From assembly GCA_024275215.1 (NCBI GenBank), contig JAJRZO010000031.1:1-8248 (forward strand): 8,248 nucleotides of DNA. The letters are read 5' to 3'. Below, one piece after another: positions 1-5,938 of this stretch (position 1 is its first letter; every line of letters begins with the position of its first letter). Both the position numbers and the translations under genes were made by a program. The notes under the pieces are model-generated. The model saw only the letters and a list, made by a program, of their open reading frames with translations. It searched no databases and was not told the origin of the DNA. This DNA is from Candidatus Zixiibacteriota bacterium (GTDB lineage: Bacteria; Zixibacteria; MSB-5A5; JAABVY01; JAHJOQ01).

Positions 1-24
1 ACCCCTGCGGAGGCAGGGGTCCAG
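1..24 (-). repeat. Hairpin repeat, copy 1 of 4 (cut by the window edge)
   Basis: The arms ACCCCTGC and GCAGGGGT (1-8 and 13-20) are perfectly complementary around a GGAG loop and are followed by CCAG. Read on the minus strand it starts CTGGACCCC, matching the CTGGATTCC start of the copy at 70-97, so it is the same repeat in opposite orientation. Its outer end lies beyond the window. The family resembles the widespread ATTCCC...GGGAAT intergenic palindromes of bacteria. Function unknown. Confidence 0.75.
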
Positions 25-69
25 TCAAGTTAATAACATATGTATCATTTGCACTTTCTATAACGGGTT

Positions 70-97
70 CTGGATTCCTACCTTCGTAGGAATGACG
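70..97 (+). repeat. Hairpin repeat, copy 2 of 4
   Basis: The arms ATTCCTAC (74-81) and GTAGGAAT (86-93) flank a CTTC loop; the unit begins CTGG and ends in GACG. Relative to copy 4 both arms carry matching changes (CCCGC/GCGGG versus CCTAC/GTAGG), so base pairing has been preserved by compensating substitutions. This points to selection on the hairpin or to recent copying from different source variants. Confidence 0.8.
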
Positions 98-160
98 ATG
101 CTCTGTGCACAGGTTGATTCTGTGCACATCCCGTAGCCGACCCAGAGCGTATCGCCACTC

Positions 161-188
161 CTGTCGTCCCCGTGGAGACGGGGATCCA
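161..188 (-). repeat. Hairpin repeat, copy 3 of 4
   Basis: The arms TCCCCGT (167-173) and ACGGGGA (178-184) flank GGAG. The minus strand reads TGGATCCCCGT, the same element as the plus-strand copies. With copy 4 it forms a divergent pair whose TGG ends face each other across a short spacer. Confidence 0.8.
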
Positions 189-210
189 TTGTACACGATG
201 CTGGTTGAAT

Positions 211-237
211 AGATTCCCGCCTTCGCGGGAATGACGA
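211..237 (+). repeat. Hairpin repeat, copy 4 of 4
   Basis: The arms ATTCCCGC (213-220) and GCGGGAAT (225-232) are perfect around a CTTC loop, followed by GACGATG as in copy 2. This is the closest of the four to the common bacterial form of the element. No transposase or flanking target duplication is recognisable. Confidence 0.8.
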
Positions 238-284
238 TGATCTGGAGATCGTCGGTAAGGCTTGTTGAAGAACCCACAATATAA

Positions 285-374
285 TCATTGCGAGCTAAAC
301 GAAGTAATCTCAGCATCTGTAATGTTGCTAACAGTCAGCGAGATCGCAAAGTCACTCTGTTCCTCGTGATGACG
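285..374. repeat. Decayed MITE-like long inverted repeat
   Basis: The left end TCATTGCGAG continues through AACGAAGTAATCTC (to about 311). The right end starts GAGATCGC at about 340 and closes with CCTCGTGATGACG (362-374). The two ends are imperfect inverted repeats of each other. They resemble a very common intergenic element with CATTGCGAG ends and an internal AATCTC/GAGAT junction. Several mismatches between the arms suggest an old copy. It encodes no protein. Confidence 0.6.
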
Positions 375-414
375 ACAATTGAACATTGTAGACTTTTAAC
401 ACTTTTTTCGTTCC

Positions 415-434
415 GTCGGGAATTGATTCCCGAC
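415..434. repeat. 20-bp palindrome
   Basis: The arms GTCGGGAAT (415-423) and ATTCCCGAC (426-434) are perfectly complementary around TG. There is no following T-tract, so it is not a convincing terminator. The sequence after it includes GCAGGTCGAA (450-459), which matches the start of the repeats at 5711 and 6627, so it may be part of a larger composite intergenic repeat. Confidence 0.6.
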
Positions 435-595
435 ACCGAGTAAAATCTTGCAGGTCGAATCCCTTTGGTTACAACAATTCGCACGAAGATTTCTGAACAG
501 CAAAACTACTTCGTTTCACTTATTAGGATGTCACGCTTCAAGCGGGTATGACCTACTCAAGAGCATCAATGGTGTGCCTGGCGGAGCCTTTTGGC
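435..595. other. Gene-poor stretch, open in frame with the kinase
   Basis: The kinase reading frame stays open upstream to a TTG at 448, but the encoded 61 residues look unlike a kinase N-terminus: several Trp and Cys, no membrane helix, no domain. No Shine-Dalgarno precedes the TTG. A palindromic stretch lies at 530-552 (GTCA, then CGCTT-C-AAGCG, then TGAC). I read this stretch as intergenic or repeat DNA rather than coding. Confidence 0.5.
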
Positions 596-624
596 TTGAC
601 TCAATCTGTGAGTGCTGGTTAATT
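596..624 (+). promoter_or_regulatory. Candidate sigma-70-type promoter of the kinase gene
   Basis: TTGACT (596-601) is separated by 17 bp from TTAATT (619-624). The -35 box matches the consensus at five of six positions; the -10 box is weak, about three of six. Transcription would start at about 630-631, on the proposed GTG start codon, implying a leaderless mRNA. The same geometry at 5033-5067 makes this more plausible than the -10 box alone would. Confidence 0.4.
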
Positions 625-630
625 CCTGTC

Positions 631-2709
631 GTGCAAGACCTCCCGGTACGAAAAGGCACGCTCAAGTTTATACTGAGCATCAAGCCGCGCCAGTTTATCC
701 TGATCGGACTATGTCTGGCTGCGCTGTTTCTGACAATCGTTGTTGTCGGAATCAGAGAGAACAGAAGCAATGTCATCAGGATGATGAAAAACGAAGCTCG
801 CGCGCTCGTCGAATCTATCATGTCTGCTGGAAGCAACACTCTCGCTGCAACTGACATGGTTGACCGGCTCGTCATTGACAATCTTTCAGATATCGCTACG
901 GTAGTGGGGCACAGATTCGAGGGGGGCAATCTTACGCCGACTGAGATCACACGGACTTGCCAGGCGACCGGCATAAACCGTATGGATGTCATCGATTCTG
1001 TCGGCATAGTCGCGGTTTCGAGCGTGGTTGACATGATAGGTCATAAATACGATTCAAGTTTTGTCACTAAATTTCCTTTCGAGGATATTCTAATGGGGCG
1101 GATCAAATCCGCAAGTTTTGTGCTCGATGATGATAACCCTGTCATTCCGGCACAACTCGTTCTTGCAACTGCGAGAATAGATGCGCCCGGCGCGGTGATT
1201 CTCTTTACCGATTACAGCATTCTCGAACAATTCAACGACCGCATTGGAATCGGCTCCCTTGTCAGAAAGATTGGAATGGATCCGGGGATCGAGTATATTT
1301 TCATGCAAAGTTACGATGGCGTGATTTTCTCATCGCATGATTTTGGAGAAGTGAAAAAGATAGAATCCGATGACTTTCTGCTGAATGTCATTGAAGAGGG
1401 TGGGTACGATTCTCGCATTGTGCCGTTCGAGGGAAGGGAGGTACTTGAGGTTGCTCGTCCATTCAGCGCCGAGGGGCTTCCCGATGGCGTACTGAGAATC
1501 GGGCTGTCGATGGATGGCTATAATCAGGTGACGGGGAATTTCGAGTATCAGTTGATCGCCATCGGCACTATTTTGTTCATGGTGTCGTTTCTGGTCGTTA
1601 CGCTGTTTCTCGCCAATCTCAACTATCGCACTCTCGAAAGCTCATACGTCAGGATGAAAACACTTACGGGCAATATACTCGATTCTATGCAGAGCGCAGT
1701 TGTGGTTGTCAATGAATCAGGTGAGATAACGCTGTTTAATCCAAGAGCTGAGGAAATGTTCGGCTTCAGTCAGGTCGAAGCGATCGGCCATTCGTATAGT
1801 AATCTCTTCGATGGTGATCCGTTTATGCTTACAGAGGTCGCCAGCAGCACAAATGCGACAATTCGCACCGAGAGAGTTGTTACACCGAGAGAAGGAAGGA
1901 AACTTACTGTTCTGATTGCGGCGTCGAAAGTGATCTCAGACGATGACAAGACAATAGGCGCTGTTGCAGTCATATATGATGTTACTGAAAGCCGGAAGTT
2001 AGAACGTGCAGCCAAAAGGTCTGAACGGCTTTCCGAGCTTGGGAATCTTGCGGCTGGTGTTGCACACGAAATCCGGAATCCGCTAAATTCTATTTCGATT
2101 GCATCACAGAGACTAAGATCGGAGTTTACACCGCAGTCGGACAGGGAAGAATATGATCAGCTTGTCAGAAACATTAAGACGGAAATCGGCAGACTCGATG
2201 AAATCATAGTTCAGTTTCTCGCGCTGGCGCGAACTCATGCTGTGAAGCAGGAAATATTCAATCTATCTGAGATTTGCAGCGATGTTGTTGATTTAATGCG
2301 TCAGGAAGCTTCGAGCAAGGGCGTCGAACTGGTGGATGACATTACTGACGGCCTGATAATGAATGGCAATCCGGACGAGATCAGAAAAGTGCTCATCAAC
2401 CTGATAAAAAACAGCGTCGAGGCTTGTCAATCAGGGGCTGTCATTCGTATTGTTGCGGAAGCCCTGTCGGATTCTGAACTGCGCCTTGCAGTCGAAGACA
2501 ACGGTCCAGGTATCGACAGAGACGATCAGGACAAGATATTTCGCCCGTATTTCACAACGAAAGATGCTGGTACAGGTCTGGGACTTGCGCTGTCCCACAG
2601 GATTATTGCGGATCACGACGGGATTCTCGAATACGAGGATCGACCGGGAGGCGGCGCAGTATTCATTGCGACTTTACCGCGATTTCGGGAGGTCAGAGAT
2701 GAAACTTAG
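631..2709 (+). CDS. Membrane-bound PAS sensor histidine kinase
   Basis: Sensor kinase of a two-component system, 692 residues from the GTG at 631. One membrane helix (about residues 22-40) is followed by a large extracytoplasmic region of about 265 residues resembling a Cache/PDC-type sensor, then a second helix (about 308-330). The cytoplasmic part has a PAS domain (about 345-454), a HisKA domain with the motif AAGVAHEIRNPL and phospho-acceptor His479, and an ATPase domain with N box LINLIKNSVEA, G1 DNGPGID, F box FRPYFTTK and G2 GTGLGLA. All catalytic motifs are intact. The HisKA sequence is of the NtrB/ZraS/AtoS sort, which usually phosphorylates sigma-54 activators; none is encoded in this window. 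The frame is open up to a TTG at 448, but that extension looks non-coding. The 3' end overlaps the next gene by 11 bases. The ligand is unknown. Confidence 0.9.
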   Translation: MQDLPVRKGTLKFILSIKPRQFILIGLCLAALFLTIVVVGIRENRSNVIRMMKNEARALVESIMSAGSNTLAATDMVDRLVIDNLSDIATVVGHRFEGGNLTPTEITRTCQATGINRMDVIDSVGIVAVSSVVDMIGHKYDSSFVTKFPFEDILMGRIKSASFVLDDDNPVIPAQLVLATARIDAPGAVILFTDYSILEQFNDRIGIGSLVRKIGMDPGIEYIFMQSYDGVIFSSHDFGEVKKIESDDFLLNVIEEGGYDSRIVPFEGREVLEVARPFSAEGLPDGVLRIGLSMDGYNQVTGNFEYQLIAIGTILFMVSFLVVTLFLANLNYRTLESSYVRMKTLTGNILDSMQSAVVVVNESGEITLFNPRAEEMFGFSQVEAIGHSYSNLFDGDPFMLTEVASSTNATIRTERVVTPREGRKLTVLIAASKVISDDDKTIGAVAVIYDVTESRKLERAAKRSERLSELGNLAAGVAHEIRNPLNSISIASQRLRSEFTPQSDREEYDQLVRNIKTEIGRLDEIIVQFLALARTHAVKQEIFNLSEICSDVVDLMRQEASSKGVELVDDITDGLIMNGNPDEIRKVLINLIKNSVEACQSGAVIRIVAEALSDSELRLAVEDNGPGIDRDDQDKIFRPYFTTKDAGTGLGLALSHRIIADHDGILEYEDRPGGGAVFIATLPRFREVRDET

Positions 2710-3097
2710 AATCGGTGCTTTGTTACTGTTCTTTATTGTTGTTCTTTGTTGCGTCCCAAATAAAGAGTCGTCGGATCGTGAAGCAATCGAAAAAATCGCG
2801 AGCGATCTGGAGTCTGGAATTATGAACGGCGATCTGACGAAAATTGCGAATCATCTTAGTTCGCAGGCGAAGCAGAACGGCTATGAAGCTAACAGGTTTC
2901 TTATCGAGTGCAGCTATGATGACACATCTACGATATTCATGGCAAGGAATATCAAGGTTATGGCTGACTCCGCTCACCTCAGTTTTGTCATTATGCCATC
3001 GGATCAGGTTTACGCTGATTCATTGCAACGAAGCCTTATCAGACTTCGCAAAAGTAGAAAATGGAAAATTGAGTCGTATAATCTTGTCAGGAATTAG
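2699..3097 (+). CDS. Small putative lipoprotein with an NTF2/SnoaL-like look
   Basis: A 132-residue protein of unknown function. It starts with a signal peptide (KLR, then a hydrophobic run at residues 5-16) ending in CC at 17-18, a likely though non-ideal lipobox with Cys18 as the lipidated residue. The mature part begins with a helix (REAIEKIASDLESGIMNGDL) and ends in beta-like strands with KWKIESYNL. This pattern recalls small NTF2/SnoaL-like domains, but I cannot assign a family. The ATG at 2699 has a strong Shine-Dalgarno (GGGAGG, 2687-2692) inside the end of the kinase gene, and the two genes overlap by 11 bases, so translation is probably coupled. A periplasmic or membrane-tethered partner of the kinase sensor domain is a reasonable inference without direct support. 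Confidence 0.75.
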   Translation: MKLRIGALLLFFIVVLCCVPNKESSDREAIEKIASDLESGIMNGDLTKIANHLSSQAKQNGYEANRFLIECSYDDTSTIFMARNIKVMADSAHLSFVIMPSDQVYADSLQRSLIRLRKSRKWKIESYNLVRN

Positions 3098-3138
3098 GTT
3101 TATTTCTTACAGCAAGAACCGGAACTGGAGTTGAAATC

Positions 3139-3939
3139 GTGAAAGTCGGATATGTCCAGATGAAGCCCGAATTTGGCAAGGTAGAGAGTAACATCACTCG
3201 CGCTCTCGAACTTGCTGGAGGATCGCATGCGGACCTGCTTGTTTTGTCTGAACTATTCACCACTGGTTATCTTTTTAAGGACAGAAAGCAATTGTCAGAA
3301 TACGCCGAAACGATACCGCATGGGAACACATGCAGACGTATGGCTGAGTTCGCGGCGTCAGAGCATTCGGCAATTGTATATGGATTTGTGGAGCGCGACA
3401 GCGACAAAATATTCAATACTTCTGTATGTATCACTCCCGCTGGGGATGTTTACAAATACAGAAAGCTACATCTGTTCGGGGCAGAAAAGAGTTATTTCGA
3501 TCCGGGCGATCTCGAGCTTGAAGTGATCGATCTGCAGGGTTGCAGGATCGGAATAATTATCTGTTTCGATTATTACTTCCCTGAACCCTGTAGAGTTCTG
3601 GCGCTACAGGGTGCTCAGATCGTGTGTCACCCATCGAATCTTGTAACCCGTTTCGGCCAGCAGGTTATGCGTGTCAGATCAATTGAAAACCGCATCTATT
3701 CTGTTACTGCCAATCGCATTGGTGAGGAATTTCGTGTTGACAAATCGCTTCATTTTACCGGTGGATCACAAATCACAAATATTACTGGCGATATTCTCTG
3801 CTCGGCTTCGGAAGATGAGGAAACATGCCATGTTATCGATATCGATCCAAACCTTGCCGATTTGAAACATGTTACTGAAGACAATGATGTGATAGCAGAT
3901 CGCCGCCCCGCATTCTACCGTCGTATCATTTCCGGTTAA
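3139..3939 (+). CDS. Carbon-nitrogen hydrolase (nitrilase superfamily)
   Basis: A cytoplasmic C-N hydrolase of 266 residues, the normal length for a single-domain member. The Glu-Lys-Cys triad is visible: Glu38 in LSELFTTGY, Lys109 in YRKLHLFG, and Cys142 in IICFDYYFPE. The C-terminal DRRPAFY is also typical of the family. Members hydrolyse amides, N-carbamoyl compounds or nitriles to acid plus ammonia; omega-amidases and N-carbamoyl-amine hydrolases have similar active-site motifs. The substrate cannot be told from sequence. The GTG at 3139 has GGAG at 3127-3130 at suitable spacing. The gene follows the lipoprotein by 41 bases in the same direction and is probably in the kinase operon, an unusual neighbour for a sensor kinase. 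Ammonia release from a small amide sensed by the kinase is one possibility. Confidence 0.93.
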   Translation: MKVGYVQMKPEFGKVESNITRALELAGGSHADLLVLSELFTTGYLFKDRKQLSEYAETIPHGNTCRRMAEFAASEHSAIVYGFVERDSDKIFNTSVCITPAGDVYKYRKLHLFGAEKSYFDPGDLELEVIDLQGCRIGIIICFDYYFPEPCRVLALQGAQIVCHPSNLVTRFGQQVMRVRSIENRIYSVTANRIGEEFRVDKSLHFTGGSQITNITGDILCSASEDEETCHVIDIDPNLADLKHVTEDNDVIADRRPAFYRRIISG

Positions 3940-4109
3940 ATCAGCACAATAGCTGTCGATAAATGATAATGAGTGAAGAGAATGGATTGCTCTGATGAAA
4001 TATGATTCAGTACAATTTCATAATCAGGCTTGTCGAAAGATGTGTCATGATAATGTTGATGAAACAAAAGCTTAATCAGACGGTGCAGATATTTTGATTA
4101 GGGGGAAAA

Positions 4110-4553
4110 ATGAGTAATATGAATTTAAGGTTCAACATGTACGGTGCTCCTGCAGTCTTTGATGACAGACAACCGGGGCTTCTGGCTGTCGCGGTTGATG
4201 ATGAGGAGGATATTCTCGAAGCTGTCACCGAACTGATGAAAGACTTCGGGATCGATGTAATCGGAGAATCGGACCCGCGAAGAGCGATAACATTAGTTGA
4301 GAGATTGCTGCCGGATGTTGTTATTCTTGACATCATGATGCCGGACATGGATGGCTACGAATTTGCCAGCAAACTGGAGTCAGACCCTCGTACAAGCCAT
4401 ATTCCGATTGTCTATCTGACGGCGAAGGGTATCGAGGATGATCTCTGTCGCACATTTGCTCAGGGCGGTACGATGTATGTGAAAAAGCCCTTTATGGCTG
4501 ATGAACTTGCTGATGCTTTGAGAATCTCGGTGTCGTTGTCAAAAACATTGTAG
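4110..4553 (+). CDS. Stand-alone CheY-like receiver protein (first of two)
   Basis: A 147-residue single-domain response regulator. The receiver begins at about residue 25 after a short N-terminal extension without recognisable motif. Key residues are present: acidic pair Asp30/Asp31, phospho-acceptor Asp74 in ILDIMMPDMDGYE, Thr104 in YLTAK, and Lys126 in YVKKPF. There is no DNA-binding or enzymatic output domain, so it acts through protein contacts or as a phosphorelay shuttle. The ATG at 4110 has GGGGGA (4101-4106) just upstream. It lies 170 bases after the nitrilase gene and 52 bases before a paralogous receiver. The kinase at 631 has no receiver of its own and is a possible phosphodonor; that is inference from proximity. 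Confidence 0.92.
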   Translation: MSNMNLRFNMYGAPAVFDDRQPGLLAVAVDDEEDILEAVTELMKDFGIDVIGESDPRRAITLVERLLPDVVILDIMMPDMDGYEFASKLESDPRTSHIPIVYLTAKGIEDDLCRTFAQGGTMYVKKPFMADELADALRISVSLSKTL

Positions 4554-4605
4554 AATTTGCATTTTTCATTACAGTTGACGGAAAACAAGCCGACAAAATA
4601 AGTGT

Positions 4606-5013
4606 ATGGAAACATTGAATAGTACATCATCGAAAACAAAAGCCGCAAAAATCCTTGTTATCGATGACGAGTCAGAAATCACCCAGATTGTTGAAGCATT
4701 TCTTGAGAACGCCGGTTATCTGGTAGCGACCGAAAACTCATCGATCATGGGGATCGAAAGAGCGCGGGAATTCAAGCCCGATCTTGTTCTGCTCGATATC
4801 ATGATGCCTAACATGGATGGCTATGAAATATGTGATGAGCTGAAGAAAAACAAAGAAACTGCTTCAACTCCGGTGATTTTCCTGACAGGAAAAGATTCTC
4901 GCGATGACAAAGGCAAGTCGTTCCAGGTCGGCGGCGATATGTTTGTCAAAAAACCTTTCTCGTGTGAACGACTCCTTGAGATCATCAACATAGTGCTTGC
5001 TTCAGTGTCATGA
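4606..5013 (+). CDS. Stand-alone CheY-like receiver protein (second of two)
   Basis: A 135-residue single-domain response regulator, clearly related to the preceding gene. Asp20/Asp21, phospho-acceptor Asp64 in LLDIMMPNMDGYE, Thr94 in FLTGK and Lys116 in FVKKPF are intact. Both proteins share the pattern GG-x-M-aromatic-VKKPF near the end, suggesting tandem duplication. There is no output domain. The ATG at 4606 lacks a clear Shine-Dalgarno. A TTGACG box at 4575-4580 lies 31 bp upstream but has no good -10 box, so cotranscription with the first receiver is also possible. A T-run (5024-5031) follows the stop codon without a recognisable stem. Confidence 0.92.
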   Translation: METLNSTSSKTKAAKILVIDDESEITQIVEAFLENAGYLVATENSSIMGIERAREFKPDLVLLDIMMPNMDGYEICDELKKNKETASTPVIFLTGKDSRDDKGKSFQVGGDMFVKKPFSCERLLEIINIVLASVS

Positions 5014-5032
5014 GACGGTTGGGCTTTTTTTC

Positions 5033-5061
5033 TTGACAAACTTGGTGCGGTGCACCATATT
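5033..5061 (+). promoter_or_regulatory. Sigma-70-type promoter giving a probable leaderless mRNA
   Basis: A perfect TTGACA (5033-5038) is separated by exactly 17 bp from CATATT (5056-5061), which matches four of six -10 positions. The expected transcription start, 6-7 bases past the -10 box, falls on the GTG at 5067. No Shine-Dalgarno lies upstream of that GTG, so leaderless translation is the simplest reading. Confidence 0.65.
5044..5056. promoter_or_regulatory. Putative PhaR-type operator in the promoter spacer
   Basis: GGTGC-GGT-GCACC is a perfect 5-bp inverted repeat filling the spacer between the -35 and -10 boxes, where a bound repressor would block RNA polymerase. Its core is TGC-N3-GCA. 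As I recall, PhaR proteins of Rhodobacter and Paracoccus recognise TGC-rich sites of the form CTGC-N3-GCAG, and the gene controlled here encodes a PhaR-type DNA-binding domain. Autoregulation is therefore inferred. Confidence 0.55.
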
Positions 5062-5066
5062 TTGCT

Positions 5067-5636
5067 GTGGACTATGTATTGAGAAGATACTCGAACCGGA
5101 GGCTTTATGATCCTCAGCAGGGACGAAATGTAACTCTTCCGGAAGTCGCCGAACTTGTCAGAGCTGGCCGGGCGATTCGTGTAATTGAGAACAGAACCGG
5201 CGGCGATGTTACAGTTTCTGTACTCGCTCAGACGTTCGTAGGTTCGCTCGGAAGCTGGTCGGACAGGGATACAACGGTTGGAGTTCTCAAAACACTTATT
5301 TCTGAAGGAGGTCAGAGCGGTATGGATATACTCAAGAAGACAGTGCTGGCATCGCTTGGCGTGGTCGAGGTCACACGACAGAAAGCTGAAGAAGTTATCG
5401 ACACGTTAATCCAGAAGGGCGAAGTTGCCAAATCAAGACGTTCGGATGCTATTATCGAACTTCTCGACAAGGCGCAGGAATCAACAAAGAGCATTAAGGA
5501 CAAAGTCGCTTCGGAAGTAGCAACGACTATCGAGAAGATGAAGATGGCCAGGAAGAAAGACCTTGATGAACTTGAAAACAAAGTTGATCTGCTTATTGAA
5601 TCAGTCAGGCGAATCGAAGAAAAGCTCGAGAGATAG
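5067..5636 (+). CDS. PhaR-type DNA-binding domain fused to a phasin-like helical tail
   Basis: A 189-residue protein. Residues 1-60 match the polyhydroxyalkanoate synthesis regulator DNA-binding domain: the RRYSNRRLYDP opening, then VTLPEVAELVRAG and a TGGDVT motif. Residues 85-189 look like a phasin of the PhaF/PhaI granule-associated type: a helix with VTRQKAEEVIDTLIQKGEV, then an Ala/Lys-rich helix, then a C-terminal coiled coil with heptad-like hydrophobics (about 165-188). PhaR repressors sense PHA granules and control phasin genes; here sensor and phasin-like part appear in one chain. No PHA synthase, depolymerase or thiolase is in the window, so granule association is not shown. The GTG at 5067 is favoured because the conserved domain starts immediately and the promoter places transcription initiation there. 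The other possibility is a coiled-coil regulator unrelated to PHA. Confidence 0.8.
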   Translation: MDYVLRRYSNRRLYDPQQGRNVTLPEVAELVRAGRAIRVIENRTGGDVTVSVLAQTFVGSLGSWSDRDTTVGVLKTLISEGGQSGMDILKKTVLASLGVVEVTRQKAEEVIDTLIQKGEVAKSRRSDAIIELLDKAQESTKSIKDKVASEVATTIEKMKMARKKDLDELENKVDLLIESVRRIEEKLER

Positions 5637-5659
5637 CTAATTGAGAAGATCATCCCCTT

Positions 5660-5676
5660 TGAGGTGTGACACCTCA
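5660..5676. terminator. Palindrome after the PhaR-phasin gene, possible weak terminator
   Basis: TGAGGTGT-G-ACACCTCA is a perfect 17-bp palindrome starting 23 bases after the stop codon. As RNA it would fold into a 7-bp stem with a 3-base loop. The following sequence is T-rich only in short runs (TTTCGTTTTCTCGTTC), so intrinsic termination would be weak. An operator or repeat is the alternative. Confidence 0.4.
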
Positions 5677-5710
5677 GAAGTGCATTTCGTTTTCTCGTTC
5701 TTCATGTGAA

Positions 5711-5760
5711 CAGGTCGAAACCTTGAGTCTTGCACGACTCGCTGAGCGCGTGGCTTCGAT
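5711..5760. repeat. CAGGTCGAAACC inverted repeat, diverged copy
   Basis: CAGGTCGAAACC (5711-5722), then TTGAGTCTTG, and an outer right arm GGCTTCGAT (5752-5760). It matches the copy at 6627-6675 at the left end and in outer-arm layout, but the inner stem has decayed. The rest of the gene-free stretch 5637-5974 holds the palindrome at 5660, this repeat and the sigma-54 promoter; I see no ORF in it. Confidence 0.55.
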
Positions 5761-5923
5761 TATAATGCTACGCATGGCTGTATAATAACCTCGAAAATCA
5801 AACAATAGTCTTCACGGATCCGCGGTATTCAACTCCTCAAGCATGTTGATCGCGACAGGTAAGTCCGTCTAATATAAAGGGACAACGTTAGTTGGTTCTT
5901 TTGACGGTAGTTTCTATCCATTG

Positions 5924-5938
5924 GGCATACTAATTGCA
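5924..5938 (+). promoter_or_regulatory. Sigma-54 (-24/-12) promoter of the P-II gene
   Basis: GGCAT-N5-TTGCA: the invariant GG (5924-5925) and GC (5936-5937) are separated by exactly 10 bp, and the -12 element TTGCA is a perfect match to consensus. Transcription would start at about 5948, leaving a leader of about 27 bases with GGAGGG before the GTG. P-II genes are often under sigma-54 control, which supports the call. I did not find an obvious activator site further upstream. Confidence 0.7.

Noticed and set aside
58..288. Minus-strand ORF of 76 codons
   Set aside because: It is the translation of the hairpin repeats themselves (RRRES and HGDD-like peptides are typical of this repeat type) and has no ribosome binding site or domain.
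531..1034. Minus-strand ORF of 167 codons
   Set aside because: It lies opposite the kinase N-terminal region, has no recognisable domain and no supporting start signal.
2450..2698. Upstream in-frame extension of the lipoprotein gene
   Set aside because: It overlaps the kinase ATPase domain, while the ATG at 2699 has a strong Shine-Dalgarno followed by a signal peptide.
4575..4603. Full sigma-70 promoter for the second receiver
   Set aside because: TTGACG is a fair -35 box, but no acceptable -10 box lies 16-18 bp downstream; it is kept only as weak support for the leaderless pattern.
5014..5031. Intrinsic terminator after the second receiver
   Set aside because: There is a run of T but I find no stem in front of it.
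5312..5653. Minus-strand ORF of 113 codons
   Set aside because: Its Ser/Ile-rich translation is the antisense of the Lys/Glu-rich helical tail of the PhaR-phasin gene.
5816..5872. Minus-strand fragment of 18 codons ending at TGA (MLEELNTADP at its end)
   Set aside because: It is bounded upstream by an in-frame stop, is too short, and resembles no family I recognise; it could be a gene remnant, but nothing else supports this.
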